64,000 nt of DNA from Ruegeria intermedia (GCF_900129345.1 NZ_FQVK01000004.1:62001-126000), one strand, 5' to 3'. Counted from the stretch's first letter, positions 34,396 through 44,117 are shown. Numbers and translations: made by a program. Notes: generated by a model from the letters alone, not told the origin.

Positions 34396-35775
34396 TTACC
34401 GATAGGTCACTTGTTTGACGGCTTCGATCACCTCGTCAGTGGTCACCAGCGCCAGTTTTTCCAGGTTGGCGGCATAGGGCATGGGCACGTCCTTGCCGGT
34501 GCAGTTGATGACGGGCGCGTCGAGATAGTCGAACGCCTGCTGCATCACCACCGAGCTGATGTAGCTGCCGACGGAGCCCTGCGGCCAGCCTTCCTCGACC
34601 GTGACCAGACGGTTGGTCTTCATCACCGAGTTGATGATGGTGCCGGTGTCCATCGGACGCAGGGTGCGCAGGTCGATCACCTCGGCGCTGATGCCGTCCT
34701 CGGCCAGTTTGTCGGCGGCTTCCAGCGCGTATTGCATGCCGATGCCGAAGCTGACGATGGTCACGTCGGTGCCTTCGCGCCAGATGCGGGCCTTGCCCAG
34801 CGGTACGGTCAGGTCATCGACCTGCGGCACGTCGAAGGAGCGGCCATAGAGGATTTCGTTTTCCAGGAACACGACCGGGTTGGGGTCTCGGATCGCCGAT
34901 TTCAGCAGCCCCTTGGCGTCGGCCGCCGAATAGGGCATCACCACCTTCAGGCCGGGGATCTGCATGTACCAGGCGGCATAATCCTGAGAGTGCTGGGCTG
35001 CCACGCGCGCCGCCGCGCCGTTGGGGCCGCGGAACACGATCGGGCAACCCATCTGACCACCCGACATGTACAGCGTCTTGGCGGCCGAGTTGATGATCTG
35101 GTCAATTGCCTGCATGGCGAAGTTGAACGTCATGAACTCGACGATCGGCTTGAGCCCGCCAAAGGCCGAGCCTACAGCGATGCCGGTAAAGCCATGCTCG
35201 GTGATCGGCGTGTCGATCACGCGTTTTGCGCCGAACTCGTCCAGCAGACCTTGGCTGACCTTGTAGGCGCCCTGGTATTCACCGACTTCCTCGCCCATCA
35301 GGTAGACGTCTTCGTCCGAGCGCATTTCCTCGGCCATCGCGTCGCGCAGGGCTTCGCGGACGGTCTGCTGTTTCATCGGCGCATCGGCCGGCCAGTCGGG
35401 CGAGAGATCCACCACGGGCGCGGCCGGAGCCGCGGCAGGGGCGGGTGCGGGCGCCTCAACCGCCGCAGGGGCGGCGGCCTCGTTGCCCGCCTCGGCTGCC
35501 GGGGCAGCCTCGGGCAGGGCGGAGACGTCTTCGCCCTCTTCGACCAGCACGGCGATGGGGGTGTTGACCTTGACCCCTTCGGTGCCCTCGGGGATCAGGA
35601 TCTTGCCGATGATGCCCTCATCGACGGCTTCGAACTCCATCGTCGCCTTGTCGGTTTCGATCTCGGCCAGAATGTCGCCGGAGCTTACGGTGTCGCCTTC
35701 CTTGACCAGCCACTTGGCCAGGGTGCCTTCCTCCATGGTCGGCGAAAGGGCGGGCATGAGAATTTCGGTTGCCAT
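34396..35775 (-). CDS. pdhB: Pyruvate dehydrogenase E1 beta subunit with N-terminal lipoyl domain
   Basis: The 459-residue protein joins a lipoyl domain (1-78, Lys in ETDKATMEF) and an Ala/Pro linker (about 80-130) to a standard E1-beta transketolase domain (about 135-459, [32 protein letters not shown]). A lipoyl domain on E1-beta is a feature of alphaproteobacterial complexes and is absent from E. coli and mitochondrial ones. It lies 15 nt from pdhA and 14 nt from pdhC, in one operon. Confidence 0.97.
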   Translation of the reverse strand: MATEILMPALSPTMEEGTLAKWLVKEGDTVSSGDILAEIETDKATMEFEAVDEGIIGKILIPEGTEGVKVNTPIAVLVEEGEDVSALPEAAPAAEAGNEAAAPAAVEAPAPAPAAAPAAPVVDLSPDWPADAPMKQQTVREALRDAMAEEMRSDEDVYLMGEEVGEYQGAYKVSQGLLDEFGAKRVIDTPITEHGFTGIAVGSAFGGLKPIVEFMTFNFAMQAIDQIINSAAKTLYMSGGQMGCPIVFRGPNGAAARVAAQHSQDYAAWYMQIPGLKVVMPYSAADAKGLLKSAIRDPNPVVFLENEILYGRSFDVPQVDDLTVPLGKARIWREGTDVTIVSFGIGMQYALEAADKLAEDGISAEVIDLRTLRPMDTGTIINSVMKTNRLVTVEEGWPQGSVGSYISSVVMQQAFDYLDAPVINCTGKDVPMPYAANLEKLALVTTDEVIEAVKQVTYR

Positions 35776-35790
35776 GTCTTGTTCGTCCTC

Positions 35791-36780
35791 TCAGGCGTAG
35801 ATGTCGGTCCAGAGCTCTTCGACGGGCGGCTCGGGGCTTTCCTTGGCGAATTCGGCGGCCTTGTTGACGACCTCCTTGATCTCCTTGTCGATCGCCTTGA
35901 GGTCATCCTCGGATGCGTGCTTGCCGGACAGAAGCAGCTCGCGCACATGTTCGATCGGGTCGCTCTGTTCGCGCACCTTCTGCACCTCTTCACGGGTGCG
36001 GTACTTGGCCGGGTCCGACATCGAATGGCCGCGATAGCGGTAGGTCTTGACCTCGAGGATGTAGGGGCCCTTGCCCGCGCGGCAGTGCGCCACGGCCTTT
36101 TCGCCGGCCTCTTTCACCGCCAGCACGTCCATGCCGTTGACGATCTCGCCGGGGATGCCGAACGCCTCGCCGCGGTGATAGATGTCCTTGGTGGAGGTCG
36201 AGCGCGACTGCGCCGTGCCCATGGCGTACTGGTTGTTCTCGATCACGAAGACCACCGGCAGCTGCCACAGGGCGGCCATGTTGAAGGTTTCATAGACCTG
36301 GCCCTGGTTCGCCGCGCCATCGCCGAAATAGGTGAAGGTCACGCGGCCATTTCCCTTGTACTTGTCGGCAAAGGCCAGACCGGCGCCCAGCGGCACCTGC
36401 GCGCCCACGATGCCGTGGCCGCCATAGAAATGCTTTTCCTTCGAGAACATGTGCATCGAGCCGCCCTTGCCCTTGGACAGGCCGCCGATGCGCCCGGTAA
36501 GCTCGGCCATTACGCCGCCCGGGTCCATGCCGCAGGCCAGCATGTGGCCGTGGTCGCGGTAGGAGGTGATGCGCTTGTCGCCTTCCTCGGCCGCGGCCTC
36601 GAGCCCGACGACGACCGCCTCTTGCCCGATGTAGAGGTGGCAGAAGCCGCCGATCAGACCCATTCCGTACAGTTGTCCTGCCTTTTCCTCGAATCGGCGG
36701 ATCAACAGCATCTCGCGGTAGTAGGTCTTGAGTTCTTCCGCAGAAACGTTTGGTTTCTTTGTGGTTTTTCGCGCAGCCAT
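35791..36780 (-). CDS. pdhA: Pyruvate dehydrogenase E1 alpha subunit
   Basis: With PdhB it decarboxylates pyruvate on thiamine diphosphate and acetylates the lipoyl groups. The 329-residue protein has YREMLLIRRFEEKAGQLYGMG, the thiamine diphosphate motif from GDGAANQGQ to ENN, and the phosphorylation-loop equivalent YRYRGHSMSDPAKYR. The basic N-terminus (MAARKTTKK) is usual in this group. First gene of the operon. A perfect 26-bp palindrome 24 nt upstream of the start is very likely its control site. Confidence 0.97.
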   Translation of the reverse strand: MAARKTTKKPNVSAEELKTYYREMLLIRRFEEKAGQLYGMGLIGGFCHLYIGQEAVVVGLEAAAEEGDKRITSYRDHGHMLACGMDPGGVMAELTGRIGGLSKGKGGSMHMFSKEKHFYGGHGIVGAQVPLGAGLAFADKYKGNGRVTFTYFGDGAANQGQVYETFNMAALWQLPVVFVIENNQYAMGTAQSRSTSTKDIYHRGEAFGIPGEIVNGMDVLAVKEAGEKAVAHCRAGKGPYILEVKTYRYRGHSMSDPAKYRTREEVQKVREQSDPIEHVRELLLSGKHASEDDLKAIDKEIKEVVNKAAEFAKESPEPPVEELWTDIYA

Positions 36781-36803
36781 CGTGGCGACCTCTCCCTTCC
36801 GGC

Positions 36804-36829
36804 AAGATAGTTTAGCGTTAAACTATCTT
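36804..36829 (-). promoter_or_regulatory. Palindromic operator upstream of pdhA
   Basis: Perfect 11-bp arms (AAGATAGTTTA and its complement) around GCGT, 24 nt before the pdhA start. Its 18-bp core is repeated in front of lpdA at 52667. The position suggests repression by a dimeric DNA-binding protein; the regulator is not identified. Confidence 0.75.
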
Positions 36830-36910
36830 TTAGTGCATTTCGCGCGGTCTGGCGAGTGGAAATGTGACGCAGCGTCCCGGCGCGCGCTGTGCCAAAACCG
36901 GGGCGGGCGT

Positions 36911-37207
36911 TCAGCGGATGACGATTTCGTCGGCGCGGATCATGCCCAGAACCGAGCGTGCCTGTTCGTCCAGAAGATCAAGGTCAAGATAGGTGTCCGA
37001 GAGCCTGCGCGTCAGGTTTTCCATCCGCGCGATCTCGGCGTTCAATGCGGCGAGGTCGCGCGACAGAGCATCCCGTTCCGCCGCAATCTCGACCCGCCTG
37101 AGCAGGCCGTAGTCGCCCTGTACGGCGGCGAAGGTGAAATACACACCCAGCAAAAACGCCACTGAAAAGAACAGGACTGCGCCCAAACCGGGACGACTGG
37201 AACGGGA
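36911..37207 (-). CDS. ftsB: Septum formation initiator, FtsB/DivIC family
   Basis: A small bitopic cell-division protein that links FtsL and FtsQ at the septum. It has one membrane helix (GLGAVLFFSVAFLLGVYFTF) soon after the N-terminus, then a coiled coil (EIAAERDALSRDLAALNAEIARMENL) and a tail ending LLDEQARSVLGMIRADEIVIR, typical of the family. I take the GTG at 37207 as start, giving 98 residues; an ATG at 37264 would add 19 residues in front of the helix. It is transcribed toward pdhA, with 130 nt between. Confidence 0.85.
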   Translation of the reverse strand, partial: SRSSRPGLGAVLFFSVAFLLGVYFTFAAVQGDYGLLRRVEIAAERDALSRDLAALNAEIARMENLTRRLSDTYLDLDLLDEQARSVLGMIRADEIVIR

Positions 37208-37374
37208 CACTCTGTTTACCGCCGTATGAATGCTGCCTCGAAATCGTGCCCGTTTCCCGGGCATCTGTCGGCACTATGTCACAGGTGATTCGGCTTGTGA
37301 ATCCCCGATTCGCACTTTTTGGAGTTCGACGGAAAAAGTTGTCGTTTGCAGGCCGTGACCGCGCGGGGAGCGCC

Positions 37375-37719
37375 TCAACGCCAAGCGGTCAGTTCCTGAT
37401 TTCGCTTCAGGGTCTGTTCTTCCATGCAGGACCAATAGAACATCTGCGCAGCGCTGCCATCGCTTTGGAGTTCGGGGGCGCAGGTCGCATCCCTGCGTTT
37501 CAGCCAGGCGCGCTGTTCGTTCAACAATGCCTGGCCGTTTCCGCGCCTATCCGCCGCCGGTTTGATTTCGTTCCAGAGGCGGTTCAGCTCTTTGTCAGCG
37601 ATCTCCCATCTCTCTTTGGCGCAGAACGTGGCGTCGATCTGGGTTTGGCCGGCGCAATGGGACTGCGCGCCGGAAACTGTGGGCAGAAGGATAACGGCAA
37701 GGGTGGCAACGGCTTTCAT
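37375..37719 (-). CDS. LprI-like periplasmic protein (DUF1311)
   Basis: A 114-residue precursor with a signal peptide (MKAVATLAVILLPTVSGAQS). The mature part has the DUF1311 pattern: four Cys likely in disulfides, CAKERWEIADKELNRLWNEI and LNEQRAWLKRRDATC. Family members include the lysozyme inhibitor LprI, but this domain is widespread and the inhibitor function is not certain here. It lies between ftsB and pgk on the same strand; no operon is evident. Confidence 0.85.
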   Translation of the reverse strand: MKAVATLAVILLPTVSGAQSHCAGQTQIDATFCAKERWEIADKELNRLWNEIKPAADRRGNGQALLNEQRAWLKRRDATCAPELQSDGSAAQMFYWSCMEEQTLKRNQELTAWR

Positions 37720-37778
37720 GGCCCATCTCTCGGCTTGTGGCAGAATACCACGAATGCCGATTGCCAGCCAGAATTGCG

Positions 37779-38969
37779 TTATTGCTCCAGCGCGGCAACG
37801 CCGGGCAGGGTTTTGCCTTCCATCCATTCCAGGAATGCGCCACCCGCCGTCGAGATGTACGAGAAATCCTTGGCCGCGCCCGACGCGTTCAGCGCGGCGA
37901 CCGTATCGCCGCCGCCTGCGACCGAGACCAGCTTGCCCGCTCGGGTCAGCTCGGCCGCCTTCAGCGCGGCGGCGTTGGTGGCCGCGTCGAAGGGTTCGAT
38001 CTCGAAAGCACCCAGCGGGCCGTTCCAGATCAGGGTCTTGCTGTCTTCAAAGGTCTTGCAGATCGTGGCCACGGTTTCCGGCCCGGCGTCCAGGATCATC
38101 GCATCGGCCGGGCACTGATCGGCCGACACCACCTGGTGCGGGGCGTGGGTCTCGAACTTTTCGGCCACGACCACGTCGCTGGGCAGGATGATGCGACAGC
38201 CGGTTTCCTCGGCCTTGGCCATGATCTGCGCCGCGGTGTCGGTCATGGCGTGTTCGGCCAGCGATTTGCCCACGTCATACCCTTTGGCCAGCAGGAAGGT
38301 GTTGGCCATGCCGCCGCCGATGATCAGGTTGTCGACCTTCTCGATCAGGTTGCCCAGCAGGTCCAGCTTGGTCGAGACCTTGGCCCCGCCGACCACCGCG
38401 GTGACCGGACGCTGAGGGTTGCCCAACGCGGCCTCGAGCGCGCTCAGTTCGGCCTGCATCAGGCGCCCCGCGCAGGCCGGCAGCAGCCGCGCCAGCCCCT
38501 CGGTCGAGGCATGGGCACGGTGCGCGGCGGAAAAGGCATCGTTGCAATAGACGTCGCCCAGCTTGGCCATCCCTTCGGCCAGTTTGGCGCTGTTCTTGGT
38601 TTCTCCGTCGTGAAACCGCGTGTTCTCCAGCAGGACGACCTCGCCTTCGCCTTGGTTGGCCACGGCCAGCTCGGCCTCGTATCCGACGCAATCCTCGCCA
38701 AAGCGGACCTTGGTGCCAAAGGCCGACTCCAGCGCGGGCACCAGCTGTTTCAGCGACAGGTTCTGCCGACGTTCACCGCCGGGGCGCCCGAAATGGGCCA
38801 GCAGGATCGGTTTGCCGCCCTTGGCCAGAATGTCGCGCACGGTGGGCACGATGCGTTGGATGCGCGTGTCGTCGGTCACCGCGCCATCCACGACCGGCAC
38901 GTTGATGTCCACGCGCACCAGCACGCGTTTGCCCTGCAGGTCCATGTCGTCCAGCGTTTTCCAGCCCAT
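37779..38969 (-). CDS. pgk: Phosphoglycerate kinase
   Basis: It interconverts 1,3-bisphosphoglycerate and 3-phosphoglycerate with ATP synthesis. The 396-residue enzyme has [13 protein letters not shown] near the start, LAHFGRPGG, the substrate-binding [10 protein letters not shown], and the nucleotide motifs [21 protein letters not shown] and [12 protein letters not shown] near the end. The start at 38969 gives [11 protein letters not shown]; the frame continues upstream but is not conserved. It diverges from the two cyclophilin genes. Confidence 0.97.
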   Translation of the reverse strand: MGWKTLDDMDLQGKRVLVRVDINVPVVDGAVTDDTRIQRIVPTVRDILAKGGKPILLAHFGRPGGERRQNLSLKQLVPALESAFGTKVRFGEDCVGYEAELAVANQGEGEVVLLENTRFHDGETKNSAKLAEGMAKLGDVYCNDAFSAAHRAHASTEGLARLLPACAGRLMQAELSALEAALGNPQRPVTAVVGGAKVSTKLDLLGNLIEKVDNLIIGGGMANTFLLAKGYDVGKSLAEHAMTDTAAQIMAKAEETGCRIILPSDVVVAEKFETHAPHQVVSADQCPADAMILDAGPETVATICKTFEDSKTLIWNGPLGAFEIEPFDAATNAAALKAAELTRAGKLVSVAGGGDTVAALNASGAAKDFSYISTAGGAFLEWMEGKTLPGVAALEQ

Positions 38970-39105
38970 CGTGTCATCCTCGCCGTTGTCACCACGCGTC
39001 AGCGGTTCTTTTCCTGCATTTTGCCGACAGGTCAATGCTTCACTTGGCTTTCCCGCGTCCGGCGCATAGGTATTTGCGCAAACCATTTCCACAGGAGAGA
39101 GCCCC

Positions 39106-39612
39106 ATGGCCGAGATCAAGGATCCCGAAAACACCATCATAATCGAGCTGAAGGACGGCAAGGTCGTCATCGAGCTGCTGCCCGACGTGGCGCCCCAGCA
39201 TTGCGAGCGCATGAAGGAACTGGCGCGCGCGGGCGAGTATGACAACGTGGCCTTTCACCGGGTGATCGACGGCTTCATGGCGCAGACGGGCGACGTACAG
39301 CACGGCGACATGGAAGACGGCTTCAACATCCGCATGGCGGGCACCGGCGGGTCGTCGCTGCCGAACCTTCCGGCGGAATTCTCGAAACTGCCGCATGACC
39401 GCGGCACGCTGGGCGCGGCCCGGTCGGCCAACCCGAACTCGGCCAATTCGCAGTTCTTCATCAACTTCAAGGACAACCATTTCCTGAACGGCCAATACAC
39501 CGTCTATGGCCGCGTGATCGAGGGGATGGAGCATGTCGACGCCATCACCCGCGGCGAGCCGCCCGCGAACCCCGACCGCATGATCAGCGTCAAGGTGGCC
39601 GCCGATGTATAA
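39106..39612 (+). CDS. Cyclophilin-type peptidyl-prolyl isomerase, cytoplasmic
   Basis: A 168-residue cyclophilin without signal peptide. It has the catalytic Arg in [14 protein letters not shown], then [14 protein letters not shown] and [15 protein letters not shown]. It probably assists folding in the cytoplasm (PpiB type). It overlaps the next cyclophilin gene by 8 nt, so the two are translated from one message. It has a good AGGAGAG site. Confidence 0.94.
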   Translation: MAEIKDPENTIIIELKDGKVVIELLPDVAPQHCERMKELARAGEYDNVAFHRVIDGFMAQTGDVQHGDMEDGFNIRMAGTGGSSLPNLPAEFSKLPHDRGTLGAARSANPNSANSQFFINFKDNHFLNGQYTVYGRVIEGMEHVDAITRGEPPANPDRMISVKVAADV

Positions 39613-40150
39613 GCTGGCCGCCGCCTTTGCCTTGCTGGCCAGCCCGGCGCTGGCCACGGGCCTGCAGATCGAAGTCGAGGGCGAGGCCAACGGCACGATC
39701 ACCATCGACCTGTTCGAAGACGTTGCGCCCAAACATGTCGAGCAGATCACCGCTCTGGCTGCCCAGGGCAAGTATGACGGGGTGGTGTTCCACCGCGTGA
39801 TCGAAGGCTTCATGGCGCAGACCGGCGATGTCGAATACGGCAAGCTGGGCAGTGACATGCGCCGCGCGGGCACCGGTGGGTCCGATCGTCCTGACCTGCC
39901 GGCCGAATTCTCGGCCATCCCGTACGAGCGTGGCATCGTCGGCATGGCCCGCGCGCGTGATCCGAACAGCGCCAACTCGCAGTTCTTCATCATGTTCGAG
40001 CGGGCCCCGTCGCTGAACGGCCAGTACACGGTGGTCGGCAAGGTGACCGGTGGGATGGACGTGGTGGACGCCATCAAGCGCGGCACCGGCCCGAACGGCG
40101 CCGTGATCGGCCAGCCCGACGTGATGACCAAGGTCACCGTTACCGAATGA
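39605..40150 (+). CDS. Cyclophilin-type peptidyl-prolyl isomerase, periplasmic
   Basis: A 181-residue cyclophilin with a clear signal peptide ([17 protein letters not shown], cut before TGLQIEVEG). The catalytic [29 protein letters not shown] and LNGQYTVVGKV are all present. It resembles its upstream neighbour closely, so the pair probably came from a tandem duplication followed by gain of an export signal (PpiA role). It overlaps the upstream gene by 8 nt. Confidence 0.94.
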   Translation: MYKLAAAFALLASPALATGLQIEVEGEANGTITIDLFEDVAPKHVEQITALAAQGKYDGVVFHRVIEGFMAQTGDVEYGKLGSDMRRAGTGGSDRPDLPAEFSAIPYERGIVGMARARDPNSANSQFFIMFERAPSLNGQYTVVGKVTGGMDVVDAIKRGTGPNGAVIGQPDVMTKVTVTE

Positions 40151-40270
40151 CCTCGACCCCCGGCGCGGTTTCCGCGCCGGGTTTGCCGCACGGGCGTTCA
40201 CGTCCCCGTGCGGGGGGCTTGGCCCGCCGCCCGCGCATCGCGCATCATGGCAGACAGCCAGAGGTGCCTC

Positions 40271-41233
40271 ATGCGATCCCTTATATCTGCCCTTCTGCTG
40301 GTTTGCGCGGCGGCTGCCTCCGCCAACCCCGATCTGTGGCGTGGCGAGTGGCCGCGGACCGATTTCACGATGACCTCGGTGCAGGACTGGAGCCAGATCC
40401 GTTCGGGCGGACCGCCCAGAGATGGCATCCCGGCGCTCAGCGATCCGCGTTTTGTCGGGGTGTCCGTGAATACCGGACTGGCCGCTGTCGAGCCGGTCAT
40501 CTCGGTCGAACTACCCGGCGCGCGGCCAAGGGCCTATCCGATCCGCTATCTGATCTGGCACGAGATCGTCAATGACCGGATCGGCAACCAGCCCGTCGCG
40601 ATCACCTATTGCCCCTTGTGCAACTCGGCGCTGGTGTTCGACCGGCGCACCGCGCACGGCGTGCTTGGTTTTGGCGTCACGGGCAAGCTGCGCCATTCGG
40701 ACATGGTCATGTACGACCGTGAAACCGAAAGCTGGTGGCAGCAGGCCACGGGCGAGGCCATCGTCGGGCGGCTGACCGGAACCCGGCTGCGGGCGCTGCC
40801 GGCGTGGATGGAAAGTTGGGCGCAGTTTCGTCAGCGCAACCCCGATGGGCTGGTGATGGCCGAACCGGATTACAGCCGCGACTATGGCCGCAACCCCTAT
40901 CGCGGCTATGACACATCGCGCCAACCGTTTCTGTATGACGGAGCGCCGCCGCCACATGGTCTTCACCCGCTGGAACGTGTGGTGCGGGTGGGCGACCGGG
41001 CCTGGCCACTGACCCGCCTGCGCCGCGAAGGGCAGGTGGCCGAGGCCGGCGTGACGATCTCGTGGCGCAGCGGCCAGGCCTCGGCGCTGGACGCCGGGCG
41101 CATCGCCAAGGGGCGTGACGTCGGCTCGATCCGCGTCACCGATGCCGCCGGGCAGGACGTGGTGCATGACGTGATGTTCGCCTTTGCCTTCCACGCCTTC
41201 TGGCCCGACGGCATCTGGATGACGGGTCGCTAG
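40271..41233 (+). CDS. DUF3179 family exported protein
   Basis: A 320-residue exported protein (signal MRSLISALLLVCAAAASA). DUF3179 features are IRYLIWHEIVNDRIGNQPVA, the conserved YCPLCNSALVFDR with its two Cys (CPLC) and DMVMYDRETESWWQQATGEAIVG. The CPLC pair could bind metal or form a redox disulfide; no function is established for the family. It is a single gene between the cyclophilins and a convergent aquaporin. Confidence 0.86.
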   Translation: MRSLISALLLVCAAAASANPDLWRGEWPRTDFTMTSVQDWSQIRSGGPPRDGIPALSDPRFVGVSVNTGLAAVEPVISVELPGARPRAYPIRYLIWHEIVNDRIGNQPVAITYCPLCNSALVFDRRTAHGVLGFGVTGKLRHSDMVMYDRETESWWQQATGEAIVGRLTGTRLRALPAWMESWAQFRQRNPDGLVMAEPDYSRDYGRNPYRGYDTSRQPFLYDGAPPPHGLHPLERVVRVGDRAWPLTRLRREGQVAEAGVTISWRSGQASALDAGRIAKGRDVGSIRVTDAAGQDVVHDVMFAFAFHAFWPDGIWMTGR

Positions 41234-41241
41234 GCCGGGCG

Positions 41242-41931
41242 TCAGTCCTCGGACGCCATCGCCTTCCAGATCAGCGCGCCCACCGCGCCGCCGATCAGCG
41301 GGGCGATCCAGAACAGCCACAGCTGGGCCAGCGCAGGCCCGTCGGCGAAGAGCGCAACGCCGGTCGAGCGGGCCGGGTTCACCGACGTGTTGGTGACCGG
41401 GATCGAGATCAGGTGGATCAGGGTCAGCCCCAAACCGATGGCGATGGGCGCAAACCCGGCCGGAGCCTTTTGGGACGTTGCGCCCAGAATGATGATCAGA
41501 AAAAAGGCGGTCAGGACGATCTCGATCACCAGGGCGGACATCATCGAATAGCCCTCGGGCGAGGCTTCGCCGTACCCGTTCGAGGCAAAACTGCCCACAC
41601 CGGAAAACCCGGGCGCGCCGCTGACGATCAGGTAAAGAACCGCAGCGGCCAGGATGGCGCCGATCACTTGCGCGGCCCAATAAGGCAGCAGGTCTCTGGC
41701 CGGAAAGCGTCCGCCGATCATCAGGCCCAGGCTGACGGCCGGGTTGAAATGTCCGCCCGAGATATGGCCCACCGCAAAGGCCATCGTCAGCACCGTCAAA
41801 CCGAAGGCGAAGGAAACGCCCAGCCAGCCGATGCCGACATCCGCCACGCCTGCGGCCAGAACCGCACTGCCGCACCCGCCAAGAACCAGCCAGAACGTGC
41901 CGAAGAATTCGGCCATCAATTTTGCTCGCAT
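41242..41931 (-). CDS. aqpZ: Aquaporin Z-type water channel
   Basis: A 229-residue six-helix channel with the two half-helix motifs HFNPAVSLG and SVNPARSTG. The Arg after the second NPA and the AqpZ-like helices ([19 protein letters not shown]) point to water rather than glycerol transport. The start at 41931 gives the family N-terminus. It converges with the DUF3179 gene, 8 nt apart. No regulator is adjacent. Confidence 0.94.
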   Translation of the reverse strand: MRAKLMAEFFGTFWLVLGGCGSAVLAAGVADVGIGWLGVSFAFGLTVLTMAFAVGHISGGHFNPAVSLGLMIGGRFPARDLLPYWAAQVIGAILAAAVLYLIVSGAPGFSGVGSFASNGYGEASPEGYSMMSALVIEIVLTAFFLIIILGATSQKAPAGFAPIAIGLGLTLIHLISIPVTNTSVNPARSTGVALFADGPALAQLWLFWIAPLIGGAVGALIWKAMASED

Positions 41932-42053
41932 CGTGAAATCTCCCAAATACAACGGGGGCAAGTGTATCCGAAATCGGGAAAATTTCGAATCCCGCACCGA
42001 TAGCCGCGCCGCATTGGGACTCATTGGCTACGTTCTCGGGGGCATCGCGCACG

Positions 42054-42080
42054 AAAAAACGCCGCGGCGGGGCCGCGGCG
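42054..42080 (-). terminator. Terminator of the M23 peptidase-bactofilin operon
   Basis: Stem CGCCGCGGC / GCCGCGGCG with AAAAAA on the left, giving a U-run on the minus strand, 30 nt after the bactofilin stop. Confidence 0.85.
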
Positions 42081-42110
42081 CTTGGGTCGGAACCGTTGGG
42101 TTCTTCGGAT

Positions 42111-42614
42111 TTACTGGCTGACTTCGGCGGCCGGGTTGGCGCCGGTCTTGCCGCTGCGGCCCGGGTTCAGCGGGTCGTCCTGACGCTGGACCGACCCCTC
42201 GAAATGCGCGCCGCTTTCGATGGCGATGGTCTTGTGGATGATGTCGCCCTCGACACGCGCGGTCGAGGTCAGGCGCACCTTCAGCCCGCGCACGCGGCCC
42301 ACGATGCGGCCGTTGATGACCACGTCATCGGCGGTCACTTCGCCCTTGATCGTCGCGGTCTCGCCGATGGTCAGCAGATGCGCGCGGATGTCGCCCTCGA
42401 CGGTGCCTTCGACCTGGATGTCGCCGGTGGTCTTGATGTTGCCGGTGATGTGCAGATCGGACGACAGAACCGATGCCGGCGGCTTGGGTTTCGGCGGGGT
42501 TGCGGCCGCTTTCTGCTGGGTCGGGGCAGGGGTCGCCTGAGCTGCCGGAGCGGCGGGCTTTGCCGTTTCGGAGGCCTTGGGTGCGGGCTCGTTGATCTTG
42601 CTCTTAGAAAACAT
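42111..42614 (-). CDS. Bactofilin (polymer-forming cytoskeletal protein)
   Basis: A 167-residue bactofilin, a nucleotide-free filament former. The central right-handed beta-helix (about 55-145) shows repeated strands such as HITGNIKTTGDIQVEGTVEGD, KGEVTADDVVINGRIVG and VRLTSTARVEGD. The N-terminus is Ala/Pro/Lys-rich and may contact the membrane, the C-terminus is short. The gene start lies inside the end of the M23 peptidase gene (11-nt overlap), a pairing seen where bactofilins position a cell-wall endopeptidase to shape the cell. Confidence 0.93.
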   Translation of the reverse strand: MFSKSKINEPAPKASETAKPAAPAAQATPAPTQQKAAATPPKPKPPASVLSSDLHITGNIKTTGDIQVEGTVEGDIRAHLLTIGETATIKGEVTADDVVINGRIVGRVRGLKVRLTSTARVEGDIIHKTIAIESGAHFEGSVQRQDDPLNPGRSGKTGANPAAEVSQ

Positions 42615-43929
42615 TGTTCGCAGCCTTGATGTAGGTCATGGGGTTTACGGGTTTTCCGTTCACGCGCACCTCATAGTGCAGATGCGTTCCGGTCGACCGT
42701 CCGGTGTTACCCATATCAGCAATGTGATCCCCGCGCGAGACCCTTTGGCCGACCTTCACGCGGATGTTCGAATTATGGGCGTAATAGGTTTCGATCCCGA
42801 AGGCGTGCTTGATCTTGACCAGCTTGCCGAAACCCGATTGCCATCCGGCATGGGTCACGACGCCGTCGGCGGTCGCATAGATGTTCGTGCCCTTGGGGGC
42901 GGCGAAATCGGTGCCCTTGTGCATCCGGCGGCCACCGGTCTTGGGGTCGCGGCGATAGCCAAAGCCGCTGGTGAACCGAAAGGCCGACTTCACCGGCGTG
43001 GCAAACGGGGCCTTTTCAGCGGCGATGCGATACAGGTTCAACTGGTCCATCTGTTCCAGCAGGCGGTTGGCGCGGATTTCATCCGGCGACAGCTCCTCGC
43101 CGCGGGTGCTGAACGAGATCGGAGTCAACGGCCCGCCGATGCCGCTGTAGCCGCGCCGCACCTCGTCGAGGATCCGGTCGGTCGGCATGCCGGCCTGCCG
43201 GAACATCTTGTCCAGCGGCTCGACCGAGATCAGCATCGCCTCTTCCAGCTGGCGGAAGATCTCGTCATTGCGTTCCTGCATCAACTGGATCTCAAGTTCC
43301 AGCTCGTCGCGCTGGTCCAGCGCGCTCTGGGCATCGGATGCGATCCGGTCGCGCTGCTGGGCCGTTCGGGCCAGGGCCTCGGACAGGAATTCCAGCTGAG
43401 CGGGGGCGGCCGATGCGAACATGGCCGCGGCCGGATCGTCGGCCTTCCGCTTCAGCGCGGCCAGTTCGGCGCGCGCCTCTTCGCGCTGTTTCATGGTGGC
43501 GCGCAGGGTGGCCTGTATCACTTCGATTCCCGTTTCCAGCTCGTGCCGGCGGTTCTCGGATTCCAGCAGTTCCGACTGCATCGCCGAGATCCGCTCGAGC
43601 GCGGAATTGAAGCGTTCATGCGCGGCCAGCGCCTCTTGGGCGCGGGCGTCCCGTTCGGCGGACAGGATGTTCAGACGTTCCTGATATACCGCCTGATCGC
43701 GTTTGGCCTGCTCGCGGAAATTGCCCGACCCGATGCTGTCCATCAGCAACAGCGCAGTGGCCACCGACGTCCAGCCGACCATGACCGCCACGCCCAGAAC
43801 CGCCAGCACCTGGGTTTCCGAACTGAGCCGGACAAAGCGCGTGTCCCTGTCGGATTTCAGAAAGACCCTGCGTTCGGGAAAGTGCCGTTCGAGCAGTGAG
43901 TGCAGTTTGATCGCCAGACGTGTTCGCAC
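42604..43929 (-). CDS. Membrane-anchored M23 (LytM-type) murein endopeptidase
   Basis: A 441-residue protein with an N-terminal cytoplasmic tail, one membrane helix (about 40-63), a long periplasmic coiled coil (about 75-240) and a C-terminal zinc endopeptidase domain (about 320-430). Zinc ligands are His and Asp in HKGTDFAAPKG and the second His of GTHLHYEV. All ligand positions are present, so it is likely catalytic rather than an EnvC/NlpD-like activator. It overlaps the downstream bactofilin gene by 11 nt. It probably cuts peptide cross-links at sites set by the bactofilin filament. Confidence 0.93.
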   Translation of the reverse strand: MRTRLAIKLHSLLERHFPERRVFLKSDRDTRFVRLSSETQVLAVLGVAVMVGWTSVATALLLMDSIGSGNFREQAKRDQAVYQERLNILSAERDARAQEALAAHERFNSALERISAMQSELLESENRRHELETGIEVIQATLRATMKQREEARAELAALKRKADDPAAAMFASAAPAQLEFLSEALARTAQQRDRIASDAQSALDQRDELELEIQLMQERNDEIFRQLEEAMLISVEPLDKMFRQAGMPTDRILDEVRRGYSGIGGPLTPISFSTRGEELSPDEIRANRLLEQMDQLNLYRIAAEKAPFATPVKSAFRFTSGFGYRRDPKTGGRRMHKGTDFAAPKGTNIYATADGVVTHAGWQSGFGKLVKIKHAFGIETYYAHNSNIRVKVGQRVSRGDHIADMGNTGRSTGTHLHYEVRVNGKPVNPMTYIKAANNVF

Positions 43930-44117
43930 GCGCCTTACTCCTCATCCCCATTGTCCGGGTCGGTCATGAGTGGTTGCCGTGGCGGCTTGCCGACCCTTGG
44001 GACGACTGATTAATGGCCGGTCAGCGATTGGGCAAGTTTGTTAACCGATTGGTGCAAAAATCGCGCAGTTTGGGGCGCTGGATCGGCGGGAATTTGCCGA
44101 AGCGCGCTGTGCCCGGT

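Noticed and set aside
34411..36810. A 799-codon open frame antisense to pdhA and pdhB
   Set aside because: Low-complexity His/Gly/Val-rich translation; it mirrors well-supported pdh genes and has no plausible start.
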